Shown piece after piece: positions 16,316-25,341 of a DNA stretch of 64,000 nt; position 1 is the first letter of the stretch; every line of letters begins with the position of its first letter. Origin of the DNA: JAJDNH01 sp964552395 (GTDB lineage Bacteria > Acidobacteriota > Thermoanaerobaculia > Thermoanaerobaculales > Sulfomarinibacteraceae); contig CAZKGM010000004.1 of the NCBI GenBank assembly GCA_964552395.1, positions 110,092 through 174,091 of the forward strand, written 5' to 3'. Position numbers and translations under genes: made by a program. Below the pieces are notes generated by a model. That model ran no database searches. It saw nothing but the letters and a program-made list of their open reading frames with translations, and had not been told where the DNA came from.

Positions 16316-17454
16316 GCACGGAGTTGACTCGCCGTCGCCTGGTGGTGCTCAGTGCTGCCGGGGCGGCATCTCTCGCAGTGCCCGGAAGGCTGGGCGCGGG
16401 GGGCGTGTTGCGGGTCGGCAAACCGGTGAGCAGCGACGAGCTTCCGGTGAGGGAGGCTTCCTGGTACAGGAAACTGCCGGAGAGCCGGGTCGAGTGCCAG
16501 CTCTGCCCACGGGGCTGCCAGGTGGCCGACGCCGAGCGGGGGTCCTGCGGGGTGCGTGAGAACCGTGGTGGCACCTACTACACGCTCGTCTACGGTCTTG
16601 CCTGTACCGTGCATATCGACCCGATCGAGAAGAAGCCGTTCTTCCACGTACTGCCCGGCAAGACCGCTCTTTCGTACGCGACGGCGGGCTGCAACGTGGA
16701 GTGTAAGTTCTGTCAGAACTGGGAGATCTCACAGTTCAGGCCGGAGCAGGTCAAGTCGTGGTGGCTCCCGCCGAAGGAATTGGCCAACCTCGCACGGCGC
16801 ATGGGGACCCCGCTCACGGCAGCCACCTATTCGGAACCGGTCGTGTTCTGGGAGTATGTGCGCGATGCCGCCCACGCGGCCCGCAACGCCGGCCTGTATC
16901 CGACCGTGGTCAGCAATGGGTACATCCAGGAGAAACCGTTGCGGGACGTCCTGCCTCTCCTCAGTGCCTACAAAGTCGACCTCAAGAGCTTCCGCGAGCG
17001 GTTCTACAAGGAGCTGGTCCGAGGCGAGCTCAAGCCAGTGCTCAAGACCCTCGAAACAGCCCGTGCGGCAGGAGCGTGGGTCGAGATTGTAGTCCTCATC
17101 GTGCCGACGTGGAACGACTCCGAGGCCGAAGCGCGTGACCTCGCGCGGTGGGTGAAGACGAACCTCGGGCCCGACGTTCCCATCCATCTCACACGGTTCC
17201 ACCCGACCTATCGCCTCACGGACCTGCCGCCGACTCCGGTCGCGACGCTAGAGCGACTGTGGGAGGTTGTGCGTGCAGAGGGTCTGCACTTCGTGTACTT
17301 GGGCAACGTCCCGGGGCATCCCGGGGAGAACACCACGTGTCCCGGATGCGGGGCAATCCTGATCAGGCGTCTGGGGTACAGAATCCTCGACAACCGGTTG
17401 AAGCAAGGCCACTGCCCGACCTGCGGCCGGGGAATCCCTGGCGTCTGGAGCTGA
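16312..17454 (+). CDS. AmmeMemoRadiSam-type radical SAM protein with Tat-like signal
   Basis: A 380-residue radical SAM enzyme. The [4Fe-4S] motif is CNVECKFCQNW (CxxxCxxC) near residue 128. An N-terminal cysteine cluster CQLCPRGCQ...GSCGVREN and a C-terminal pair CPGCG/CPTCG could hold zinc or a second cluster; this architecture matches the radical SAM partner of MEMO/AMMECR1. The start GTG (16312) gives MSTELTRRRLVVLSAAGAAS, a plausible twin-arginine signal ending near PGRLGAGG. A radical SAM enzyme bearing a Tat signal is unusual, since the chemistry needs low-potential electrons and SAM. Reaction and substrate are unknown. It overlaps DUF362 by 4 nt. Confidence 0.85.
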   Translation: MSTELTRRRLVVLSAAGAASLAVPGRLGAGGVLRVGKPVSSDELPVREASWYRKLPESRVECQLCPRGCQVADAERGSCGVRENRGGTYYTLVYGLACTVHIDPIEKKPFFHVLPGKTALSYATAGCNVECKFCQNWEISQFRPEQVKSWWLPPKELANLARRMGTPLTAATYSEPVVFWEYVRDAAHAARNAGLYPTVVSNGYIQEKPLRDVLPLLSAYKVDLKSFRERFYKELVRGELKPVLKTLETARAAGAWVEIVVLIVPTWNDSEAEARDLARWVKTNLGPDVPIHLTRFHPTYRLTDLPPTPVATLERLWEVVRAEGLHFVYLGNVPGHPGENTTCPGCGAILIRRLGYRILDNRLKQGHCPTCGRGIPGVWS

Positions 17455-17531
17455 CAGGGAGGAGGCGCCGAGGAGGCCCCCCAACCACGCGGGGAAGAGA
17501 GACAGGGAGGCCAACCCGGACTATTCATGAG

Positions 17532-17556
17532 CGATCGTAGCGAGAGCGGCGAGACG
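17532..17556. repeat. 25-bp dispersed intergenic repeat, copy 1
   Basis: This 25-bp sequence (begins CGATCGTAGC, ends GGCGAGACG) recurs at 51617-51641 with one mismatch. Both copies lie in the short gap before a gene encoding an ABC-transporter component. Confidence 0.65.
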
Positions 17557-17608
17557 TCTGTCAGCGGCAGGGGCCCGGCCGATCTCCAGTGCATGGTAGG
17601 CTGCGGCA

Positions 17609-19453
17609 GTGAGGAGCTTTCTGCGCGTACTCGGGGTGGCGAAGCGCCATGCTGCGTGGATTGCAGTCGCACTCGTCAGCATGGTGCTGGTAGCATCCTC
17701 GACGGTATTCGCCTACAACCTGATCCGGCCGATCTACGATGACGTGCTGCATCCGGGCGCGAGGACGGCGAGCGGCGGCCCGGAGATCGCCCTCAAGAAG
17801 CCGGCGGTCATCCAGAAGCTGGACAACGTTTCCCATCGAGCCGAACGATGGCTGTCGGGGGTCGTGGGCGGGAGCCGCGCAACCGTCCTGCTGCTCGTGC
17901 TGTTGGCCATCGTGGTTAAGAACGTCTTCACCTTCCTTTCGCGCTATGCCGTCGCGCAGCTCGGGCTGGCCACCATCCGCGATCTCCGCGATCTCATCTT
18001 CGACTCCCTCCTGGTACAGAGCCCGCGCTTCTTTCACGAAACGTCTGCCGGGGTGATCATCGCGCGCGTCGTCAACGACGTCAGGCTGATCCACGAGGCC
18101 TTGGCGGAGCGGTTCGCAGATCTGCTCCAGGACAGCCTCACCGTCGTAGCCCTGCTCGTCTACGTGTTTTCCTTGAACTTCAAGCTGGCTCTGGTGACCC
18201 TGATCCTAGCGCCGGTTCTGCTGGCGCCGGTCGTTCACTTTTCGCGGCGCCTGCGGCGTCGGTCACAGCAATCGCAGGAGCGCATGGGCGACCTGACCGC
18301 GATCCTCAACGAAACGGTCAAGGGGATCCGCGTCGTGCAGGCTTTCGGTATGGAAGCGTTCGAGGCGGGCAGGTTCCGGCAGGCGACGCACCGGCATTTC
18401 TGGGCCGACCTCAAGGCGCGCGCCATCCAGGCTGCCAATGCACCGGTGATGGAGATCGTCGGCTCCGTCGGCGCCCTCGCGCTGATCGGCTACGCCTCGT
18501 CGCAGATCGCGAACGGGACCTTGACGCTCGGCGACTTCTCAGCGTTTCTGCTGGGAGTCTACGGCGCTTACAACCCGGTCAAGCGTCTCAACAACTTCAA
18601 CCTCGCGCTGCAGCAGGCGGTGATCGCGTCGGGTCGCGTGTTCGAGGTCGTGGACGCACCGGTAGATATCCGCGAGCGCGAGGGTGCGATGCCGCTACGC
18701 GGTATCGGGGACGGTGTCCATCTCGATCACGTGTGGTTCTCCTATGGGCACGATCGGTGGGCTCTTTCCGACCTCGATCTGCGGGTTTCGGCGGGCGCTA
18801 CCGTTGCTCTGGTGGGACCGTCGGGAGCCGGGAAGACGACGGTCGCTCAGCTGATCCCGCGGTTTTGGGACGTTCAGGCAGGCGCGGTGCGGATCGACGG
18901 CGTCGATGTTCGTGACCTCACGTTGGCCAGCCTTCGCGGTCACATCGGGCTCGTGACGCAGGAAACGATCCTCTTCAACGACACGGTGCGGGCCAACATA
19001 GCTTTTGGACTGGAGGGCGCCTCCCAGGAAAAGGTCGAGGCGGCGGCCCGGGCCGCGTTCGCCCACGAGTTCATCGTCGAGCTGCCCAGGGGCTATGACA
19101 CCGTGATCGGCGAGAGTGGCCTTCGGCTCTCCGGCGGCCAGCGCCAGCGCCTGGCGATCGCCCGCGCGCTCTTTAAGAACCCGCCGATCCTGATTCTCGA
19201 TGAAGCGACCTCGGCGCTCGACCCGGAGGCCGAGCTGTTGGTGCAGCGCGCTTTGGAGAACCTGATGTGCGGGCGCACGACCCTGGTGATCGCCCACCGT
19301 CTGACGACGGTTCGTGCCGCCGACATGATCGTCGTGCTGGATCAAGGAAAGACGGCGGAGCAGGGGACCCACCGGGAGCTGATGACGGCAGGTGGCCCCT
19401 ATGCGCGACTCGTGGAGATGCAGGAGCTTGTCGGTGAGGAGGAACGCTCATGA
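17609..19453 (+). CDS. msbA: ABC exporter, MsbA-like lipid/multidrug flippase
   Basis: A 614-residue half-transporter: a six-helix ABC_membrane domain (~20-330) fused to an ATPase domain (~350-600). ATPase motifs are Walker A GPSGAGKTT, Q-loop VTQETILFND, signature LSGGQRQRLAIARAL, Walker B ILILDEATSALD and switch AHRLTTV. This size and order match MsbA, which flips lipid A-core across the inner membrane; given kdsC in the window that role is plausible, but drug or lipid exporters of the same family cannot be excluded. The GTG at 17609 has TAGGCT ending 6 nt upstream. The stop overlaps yicC as ATGA. Confidence 0.85.
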   Translation: MRSFLRVLGVAKRHAAWIAVALVSMVLVASSTVFAYNLIRPIYDDVLHPGARTASGGPEIALKKPAVIQKLDNVSHRAERWLSGVVGGSRATVLLLVLLAIVVKNVFTFLSRYAVAQLGLATIRDLRDLIFDSLLVQSPRFFHETSAGVIIARVVNDVRLIHEALAERFADLLQDSLTVVALLVYVFSLNFKLALVTLILAPVLLAPVVHFSRRLRRRSQQSQERMGDLTAILNETVKGIRVVQAFGMEAFEAGRFRQATHRHFWADLKARAIQAANAPVMEIVGSVGALALIGYASSQIANGTLTLGDFSAFLLGVYGAYNPVKRLNNFNLALQQAVIASGRVFEVVDAPVDIREREGAMPLRGIGDGVHLDHVWFSYGHDRWALSDLDLRVSAGATVALVGPSGAGKTTVAQLIPRFWDVQAGAVRIDGVDVRDLTLASLRGHIGLVTQETILFNDTVRANIAFGLEGASQEKVEAAARAAFAHEFIVELPRGYDTVIGESGLRLSGGQRQRLAIARALFKNPPILILDEATSALDPEAELLVQRALENLMCGRTTLVIAHRLTTVRAADMIVVLDQGKTAEQGTHRELMTAGGPYARLVEMQELVGEEERS

Positions 19454-20346
19454 GCTGTGTCAGCATGACCGGGTTCGGCCGGGCGAGAGGTGAGCTGTCC
19501 GATCGTTTCCATGCGTCGCTGGTTGTTCGCGCAGTCAACCACAGATACCTCGACGTGCAGGTCCGCATCAACCTTCGAGATGAGCTTCCCGAGGTCGAGA
19601 CCTTGGTGAGAGCCGAGGTGAGCGAGCGGCTCAACCGAGGTCGGGTTTCCGTCCAGGTCAACCTGCTGCGCACAACGCCGGCACCGGCCGAGATCCTGGT
19701 CGACGGAGCGGGCGTGAGGCATGTTCTGGAACAGCTCGCGGCTCTCCAGCTGCCCGAGGGGACGGCTCGGCCCGTGCAGCTCAGCGATGTCCTGGCCATA
19801 CCGGGCCTGGTGTCAGTGAGCGGTGAGGAGCTGCTTCTGACCGAGCCGGAGGCCGCTGCCCTGGCCGGCCTGACCGAAGCCGCCGTGGCGGAGCTGCTGG
19901 CGATGAGGCAATACGAAGGCGCCCGTCTGCTGTCACAGATCCGTGCTGAGCTGGATCGAGTGGAGGAATTTCTGGCATGGATTGAGCCACAGGCAGAGGG
20001 AATCAGGCAGCGTTTGCTCGACAAGCTCCGGCGCAGGCTTACCGAGCTGCTGGGTCCGGACACCGCGGTCGAGCCGCAACGTCTTCTCCAGGAAGCGGCG
20101 CTCCTGGCTGACCGGGCCGATGTAGCTGAGGAGCTGGTACGGCTCCGCGGCCATGTCGATCAGCTCCGGCGCCGGCTCGGAGAGGGCGGCGTCGTCGGTC
20201 GGGCGCTGGACTTCCTCTGTCAGGAGATGCACCGGGAGCTCAACACCCTCGGCTCGAAGTTCCGAGAGGTCGGGCTGGCCGAGCAGCTGGTCGATGCCAA
20301 GACGGCTGTGGAGAGGATCCGGGAGCAGGTCCAGAACCTGGAGTAG
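19450..20346 (+). CDS. yicC: YicC family endoribonuclease/stress protein
   Basis: A 298-residue YicC protein. The N-terminus SMTGFGRARGE and VRAVNHRYLDVQVR are family hallmarks, as is the C-terminal GSKFREVGLAEQLVDAK leading into IREQVQNLE. YicC proteins have been linked to RNA turnover and stationary-phase survival; the E. coli protein is reported as an endoribonuclease. The ATG overlaps the transporter stop (ATGA). In many bacteria yicC precedes gmk, but here a peptide-binding protein gene follows after 48 nt. Confidence 0.92.
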   Translation: MSCVSMTGFGRARGELSDRFHASLVVRAVNHRYLDVQVRINLRDELPEVETLVRAEVSERLNRGRVSVQVNLLRTTPAPAEILVDGAGVRHVLEQLAALQLPEGTARPVQLSDVLAIPGLVSVSGEELLLTEPEAAALAGLTEAAVAELLAMRQYEGARLLSQIRAELDRVEEFLAWIEPQAEGIRQRLLDKLRRRLTELLGPDTAVEPQRLLQEAALLADRADVAEELVRLRGHVDQLRRRLGEGGVVGRALDFLCQEMHRELNTLGSKFREVGLAEQLVDAKTAVERIREQVQNLE

Positions 20347-20394
20347 GCGGAGCCCGCGCCCCTGGTGTACGAATCTGGTACGATGATCAGCGGA

Positions 20395-21864
20395 ATGAGG
20401 AGCCGGCTCAAAACCGCATTGGTGATTGTGTTCGTCGGCATTGTCGTGGTGCCGGGATGTCGTTCGCGACCCGAGCCGGCGCGGACCCTGTATGTTGCGA
20501 TGTCCGCCGAGCCGGTGAGCCGTGATCCTCTCACGACGTTCGATGAGGTGTCGCAGGCAGTTCTCGGGAACGTCTACCAGTGCGTCATGCCAGGGGTGTC
20601 CGGCGAGCAGCCCGGGTTTGGTGTCGTCGCCCGCTGGATCAACCCGGATCTCCGGACGTGGGACCTGTTCGTGCGGCCAGGGCTGACATTTCACGACGGG
20701 CGACCGGTGCTCGCCACGGATGTCGATGCCTCGATCCGCACTGCGATGAGCGATCCGGGGTCACCATTCGCTCCTCTGCTCGGTGCCGTCGTGGATGTGC
20801 GGGCCATCGGCGAAGACCGTGTGCGGGTCAGCACCTCGGGAGCGACCAATCTGGTGGCCGACCTCGCCTTCGTTCCCGTGGTTCCAAGGGGCGAGCACCT
20901 GAGCGCCGGAGAGACTCCCGTGGGCAGTGGCCCTTATCGGGTCGTGCGCTGGGTTGCGGGTCGTCGTATTGTCCTTGAGAGGGTGGCGCCCGGAGCGCCT
21001 GCCTCTCGGCCGCCCGACCTGGTCGAATTCGTCGTGACGCCTGACGTCGAGAGCGCGCAGCGTGTCCTCAGGGCGCTGGACCCGCTGATCATGCTCATGG
21101 TCGAGCCAGAGGTGCTCGCCGAGGCTGAGAAGCACGGTTTTCGCAGTGTCGCAACGCCCACAAGTGCAGCGACGTACCTGGTGTGTAATCTGCGACCGGG
21201 CCGCCCGACGGGCCGGGCCAACCTGCGGCGGGCCCTCGCGGCCGCAGTAGATCCGGCAGAGCTGATCAGGAGGCTTCATGCTGACGAGGTGCCGGCCGAT
21301 GACTTCCTGCCATCGACCGTCTTCGGCCACGTGGCTGGCCGGTATCGTGTCGACCCGCAGTGGATCGCAGATCGGCCGGCGGTCAGCCCTCCCCTCGAGC
21401 TCGTCGTCATGGAGACCATACGAGCTGTCGGCGACCAGCTTGCCCAGATGCTGAGGGACGCCGGCTTCAACATCCATCTCACAGTCCTGCCCGTGGGTGA
21501 TGCGCTCCGGGCCATGACCGAGGGGCGGTTCGACCTCTCGGTAATCGGGTATGGCTGCTCGAGCGGGAGCGGCCTCGAGCTCTACGAGCTCGGGTTCACG
21601 GAGCAGGCTGAGGCTGAGCGGCAATGGAACCTCTCGGCCTACAGAAACCCCCGGGTGGACTCTCTGGTGGCGGAGGCCAAGGGGGCCATTGACCCGGCCG
21701 TTCAGCACCAACTGTTGGTGAGTATTGGGGACGAGGTGCTGCACGACCTGCCCTGGATTCCTCTCTTCGAAGTCCGGCGTTCGGCAGCGGTGAGCCCTTC
21801 CTTGCACTGGACGCCCGCCGCGGATGGACGATTCTCATTGCTGGACGTGGAGATGCCTCGGTGA
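20395..21864 (+). CDS. Peptide/nickel-type solute-binding lipoprotein (SBP family 5)
   Basis: A 489-residue extracytoplasmic binding protein. The N-terminus MRSRLKTALVIVFVGIVVV followed by PGC is a lipoprotein signal, with Cys ~22 as lipidation site. The mature part has the SBP_bac_5 pattern (AEPVSRDPLTTFDE; FHDGRPVLATDVDASI; VGSGPYRVVRW). Start: ATG 20395, with TACGAT ending 10 nt upstream; in-frame starts also exist at 20383 and 20365. No permease is adjacent. Instead the stop overlaps a histidine kinase as GTGA, so the protein may present a ligand to that sensor. Transport together with OppD/OppF 18 kb away is possible but unproven. Confidence 0.85.
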   Translation: MRSRLKTALVIVFVGIVVVPGCRSRPEPARTLYVAMSAEPVSRDPLTTFDEVSQAVLGNVYQCVMPGVSGEQPGFGVVARWINPDLRTWDLFVRPGLTFHDGRPVLATDVDASIRTAMSDPGSPFAPLLGAVVDVRAIGEDRVRVSTSGATNLVADLAFVPVVPRGEHLSAGETPVGSGPYRVVRWVAGRRIVLERVAPGAPASRPPDLVEFVVTPDVESAQRVLRALDPLIMLMVEPEVLAEAEKHGFRSVATPTSAATYLVCNLRPGRPTGRANLRRALAAAVDPAELIRRLHADEVPADDFLPSTVFGHVAGRYRVDPQWIADRPAVSPPLELVVMETIRAVGDQLAQMLRDAGFNIHLTVLPVGDALRAMTEGRFDLSVIGYGCSSGSGLELYELGFTEQAEAERQWNLSAYRNPRVDSLVAEAKGAIDPAVQHQLLVSIGDEVLHDLPWIPLFEVRRSAAVSPSLHWTPAADGRFSLLDVEMPR

Positions 21865-23477
21865 GTGTGCAGCGGAGACTACAGCGCCGGATCGTCCGCT
21901 ACATCGTCTCCGCCGTAGTCGTCAGTCTGCTTGCCAGCGCGGGTGCGCTGCTGCTGTCGAAGCAGCAGTCGCTTGTGTCATCCCTCGAGACCTCGGCGCG
22001 GACCTTCTCTGCGATGGTCAGCTTACCCCTGGCGAAGGACGTGGAGCTGTTCCGACAGACCGGCCACCAGGTGTTGAGGCAGCAACTGGTTCGCTTTGCC
22101 AAGCTGAATCACGACCTCGTCCGTCTGCAGATGATCGATGTCGACGGGGCCCTCGTGATGGACGCACGCATCAAAGGCGAGCAGGTTGATCTGGTGGCTG
22201 GCACCCGTGACTCGGAGGCTCCTCGGCTCAGCGATGTCGAGCTCATGGAGTCGGTGGAGGCGCTGACCCTGAGTGCAGAGCGCGTGGCATACGGTGGCAG
22301 GGGACGTCTCTACCGGGTCGTAGCGCCGGCGGTCGAGGAGTGGGGACGGCACACCTACTCACTGGTCGCCTACTTCAGTTACGCTCGCGTCTCGCGAGAG
22401 CTGCTCCGGGCGGGCCTGGTGACAGCCGTGTTTCTGGCGATCGGAGTGCTGGTGGCGTATGGAGCCTCGGCACTTCTCGCCAGGACCATAACCGGTGGAG
22501 TGGAGAGGCTTCAGGCGGGCGTTCAACGGGTCTCAGCAGACCGCTTCGATGAACGTGTCGAGGTCGACACGGGCGACGAGATCCAGGAGCTGGCCGAGTC
22601 ATTCAACACCATGGCGGACCGTCTGCAGGCGTCGATTGCCGCTCTGAAGGATGCCTATGTGCGGCTCGAGTCCTTGGATCAGGCCAAGCGGAGCCTGCTC
22701 GCCAATGTCTCGCATGAGCTGAGGACACCGCTCACGGCTTTGCGCGGCTACCTGGAGCTGCTCGGCGACGGCCAGCTCGGCAACCTGGCACCGGCCATGG
22801 ACCGCGCCGTGGAGGTCTGCCAGCGAAACGTGGGTCGCCTCACCACCCGTATCGAGGAGCTGGTGGAGTTCGCGCGGATCGATCGGGACGGGGCGGCCCT
22901 GCCGATGGCAACGATCAGTCTTGCCACCCTGTTGCACGGTGTCGTGGAGACGCTCTGGCCTCGTCTTGAGCAGAAGAACCTGTTCTGTTCGCTCAACTTG
23001 CCGGCCAGCCTGCCACCAGTGAATGCCAACCTCGAAAGTCTCGAGCGCGTGTTCCTCAACCTTCTGGACAATGCCATTAAGTTTACGCCGCAGGGTGGAT
23101 CCATACGTGTCCGCGCTCGTCAGCTCCGCCTCCACGATCGCGATGGGGTCGCAGCAGAGGTGGCCGACACCGGGGTTGGAATCCCCGCGGATCAGCTCCA
23201 GGCGGTTTTCGACCGTTTCTACCAGGTGGACCAGAGCTCACGCCGGCGGTTCGGAGGTATGGGCCTCGGGCTGGCGCTGGTTCACAGGGCGATCGAAATC
23301 CATGGCGGCAGCGTGTGGCTCCATAGTGAGGAGGGGAGAGGTTCGACGTTCTCGGTGTGGCTTCCGCTCGAACGGTCCGGACAGGTCACGGTGGAGCCGT
23401 CCGACATCGATGGCGGACATTCTGTTAGACTCGAGGACGTGGCGCCTTTGGGGACTGCAGGGCGGGGTGAGGTTTGA
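21861..23477 (+). CDS. Membrane histidine kinase (HAMP-HisKA-HATPase)
   Basis: A 538-residue sensor kinase. Transmembrane helices at ~12-32 and ~178-205 flank a periplasmic sensor of about 145 residues with no recognised fold. HAMP spans ~200-255, HisKA carries the phospho-acceptor in SHELRTPLT (His ~284), and the HATPase domain has N box NLLDNAIKFTP, G1 DTGVGIP and G2 GMGLGLALV. Its GTG overlaps the binding-protein stop and its TGA overlaps the response regulator TTG, so signal input, kinase and receiver are translationally linked. Confidence 0.93.
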   Translation: MSVQRRLQRRIVRYIVSAVVVSLLASAGALLLSKQQSLVSSLETSARTFSAMVSLPLAKDVELFRQTGHQVLRQQLVRFAKLNHDLVRLQMIDVDGALVMDARIKGEQVDLVAGTRDSEAPRLSDVELMESVEALTLSAERVAYGGRGRLYRVVAPAVEEWGRHTYSLVAYFSYARVSRELLRAGLVTAVFLAIGVLVAYGASALLARTITGGVERLQAGVQRVSADRFDERVEVDTGDEIQELAESFNTMADRLQASIAALKDAYVRLESLDQAKRSLLANVSHELRTPLTALRGYLELLGDGQLGNLAPAMDRAVEVCQRNVGRLTTRIEELVEFARIDRDGAALPMATISLATLLHGVVETLWPRLEQKNLFCSLNLPASLPPVNANLESLERVFLNLLDNAIKFTPQGGSIRVRARQLRLHDRDGVAAEVADTGVGIPADQLQAVFDRFYQVDQSSRRRFGGMGLGLALVHRAIEIHGGSVWLHSEEGRGSTFSVWLPLERSGQVTVEPSDIDGGHSVRLEDVAPLGTAGRGEV

Positions 23478-23863
23478 AGCACATCTTCGTTGTCGATGAC
23501 GAGCCGGACGTGGTCGGGCTGCTGAAGACGGTTCTCGAACTCGAGGGTTTCCGTGTCAGCACGGCTACAGAGGGAAGGACGGCTCTTGCTCAGATTCTCG
23601 CCGATCCACCCGATCTCCTCGTGCTCGACCTGATGATGCCGGACATGGATGGGATGGAGCTATTGAAGCTGCTGCGGCTGGATGTCAAGGGTGCCAAGCT
23701 CCCCGTGCTCATCGTGTCGGCCAAGTCTGGACAACAGAACCAGATTGGGAGCCTGCAGCTGGGCGCCAACGCCTATATCTGCAAGCCGTTCTCAAACCGC
23801 GAGCTGGTGGCGCAGATCCGTCAGCTGGTCGGGATACCTGTAGGCGGCGGTGCGGATGAGTGA
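23474..23863 (+). CDS. Single-domain response regulator (receiver)
   Basis: A 129-residue stand-alone receiver. It has the acidic pair VVDDEPD (residues ~7-9), the phospho-acceptor Asp in LDLMMPD (~53), the Thr/Ser position SAK (~83) and Lys in CKPFSN (~105). There is no output domain, so it probably passes the signal to a partner, the obvious candidate being the EAL protein encoded by the next overlapping gene. The start is TTG (23474), overlapping the kinase stop, with GGGGTGAGG just upstream as ribosome site. Confidence 0.92.
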   Translation: MKHIFVVDDEPDVVGLLKTVLELEGFRVSTATEGRTALAQILADPPDLLVLDLMMPDMDGMELLKLLRLDVKGAKLPVLIVSAKSGQQNQIGSLQLGANAYICKPFSNRELVAQIRQLVGIPVGGGADE

Positions 23864-25121
23864 CCCGGCGCCCCAGGTGGATCTCTTCGAGCTTCAGACT
23901 CAGCTCCTGCAGCACAGAGCCTGCCTGTACGACCCGGAAACCCAGCTGCCGACGCTGCCGGCGGTCATGGATCAGGTCCGCAAGGTGCTCGACGAACGCA
24001 GCACGGTACAGGTGCTCGTCATTCAGATCGAGCAGGAACAAAGCCTCGAGTTGGTGGTGGGATGGGAGCGCTACGACATCCTCTTGAGGTCGGTTGCGGA
24101 GTACCTGATCGAGGCTCTGGCTGCGACCATGGGCGGGCACAGCGTGCTCTGCCAGAACCGTGTGCGTGGAGACCGGTTTTTGATTTTCTCGTCCGATCGG
24201 CGGCAGACGGCACGGCTGCTCGAGCTGTGCGCGGAGCCGATCGCAGTATCGGCGGCCGAGACTGACGATAGCTGGACGTTCAAACTTCGGGTCGGCAGGG
24301 GAGATATCCGGCTTCGGCCGACTCAACGTGTGGAACGGTGCATCTATGCGGGGGTCGCGGAGGCCGAAGAGGACTTCAACCGCCGGGGCGAGGAGCTCGA
24401 CCTCGCGCGCCTGCGAGAGCTGCACAGGACTCTCAGAGAGCGTCAGATCACCACCCTGTTCCAGCCGATCTTCCGGCTGCCGCAGCGCAAGCTGGTGGGT
24501 TTCGAGGCGCTGTCGCGTGGTCCCGAAGGTACTTACCTGGAGCCGGCGGAGAACCTGTTCGGCTTTGCCATGCGTTCCGGGATGCTGGGAGAGCTGGAGC
24601 AACTGTGCGTAGAGCGGGCGCTGGCCTCGGCGCATCGCCTGCCATTCGGCTCAACGCTGTTCATCAACCTCTCGTTCCGCGGCCTCGAATACCTCGAGAG
24701 CGGTCAGGGCGGGCTCGCCCATATCGTTCGCCAGGCCGGCTGGTCACCACGCGAGTTCGTCCTCGAGATCACCGAGCACACCTATGCCGAAGACCCGGAG
24801 GGAATCGCCAAGCGCGTGTGGAAGCTGAGGGAGCAGGGGTTCCGGGTCGCCATTGACGACATGGGCACGGGATACAGCTCCTTGCACACGCTGGCCGAGC
24901 TGCGGCCCGACTACATCAAGCTCGACCACATGCTGGTGAGGGACCTTGCCACCGAGCCGATCAAGCGGAACCTGGTGTCGGCAATCACCGGCTTCGCGCG
25001 GACGAGCCAGTCCCTGGTCATTGCGGAGGGAGTGGAGCGGCAGGAAGAGGTCTCCGCGCTGCAGGAGCTCGGCGTCTATCTGATCCAGGGGTACTTCTTC
25101 GGCAGACCCAGGAAAGTCTAG
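23856..25121 (+). CDS. Cyclic di-GMP phosphodiesterase (degenerate GGDEF + EAL)
   Basis: A 421-residue cytoplasmic protein. Residues ~15-170 look like a GGDEF fold whose signature is reduced to RGDRF, so cyclase activity is unlikely. Residues ~180-420 are an EAL domain with the catalytic set largely intact: FEALSR, NLSF, LEITEH, IDDMGTGYSSL, YIKLD, IAEGVE and IQGYFFGRP. Hydrolysis of c-di-GMP to pGpG is therefore predicted. Its ATG lies 8 nt inside the receiver gene. The operon order binding protein, kinase, receiver, EAL suggests ligand-controlled c-di-GMP breakdown. Confidence 0.9.
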   Translation: MSDPAPQVDLFELQTQLLQHRACLYDPETQLPTLPAVMDQVRKVLDERSTVQVLVIQIEQEQSLELVVGWERYDILLRSVAEYLIEALAATMGGHSVLCQNRVRGDRFLIFSSDRRQTARLLELCAEPIAVSAAETDDSWTFKLRVGRGDIRLRPTQRVERCIYAGVAEAEEDFNRRGEELDLARLRELHRTLRERQITTLFQPIFRLPQRKLVGFEALSRGPEGTYLEPAENLFGFAMRSGMLGELEQLCVERALASAHRLPFGSTLFINLSFRGLEYLESGQGGLAHIVRQAGWSPREFVLEITEHTYAEDPEGIAKRVWKLREQGFRVAIDDMGTGYSSLHTLAELRPDYIKLDHMLVRDLATEPIKRNLVSAITGFARTSQSLVIAEGVERQEEVSALQELGVYLIQGYFFGRPRKV

Positions 25122-25196
25122 CCCGCATCCTGCCTGTCTCCCTCGTTCAGGTTCGTTCTCATGGGCACTGTCTCGAGTGTCGATGAGGCTTGATTG

Positions 25197-25273
25197 TGAA
25201 CCGCCAAGCCGCCAAGCTCGCTAAGAAGATATTCCCTTTCTTATCTTCGCGTTCTTCGCGCCTTGGCGGTTCA
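25197..25273. repeat. Imperfect inverted repeat between convergent genes
   Basis: Twelve-base perfect ends (TGAACCGCCAAG at 25197-25208 and its complement at 25262-25273) enclose further partly complementary sequence and a pyrimidine-rich centre (ATTCCCTTTCTT). It sits between the converging EAL and mgtE genes, where it could terminate transcription in both directions. The arms consist of short CGCCAAG-like units, also glimpsed at 63705-63720. Confidence 0.6.
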
Positions 25274-25341
25274 ATTGCTGCCCCACCGGGATCATGCGTG
25301 TGCGGAGACAACCTGACTCAAGGGGATACGCAGGACCCGGG

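Noticed and set aside
17527..17742. 71-codon ORF before the ABC exporter
   Set aside because: It overlaps the exporter start in another frame, spans the 25-bp repeat and has no ribosome site.
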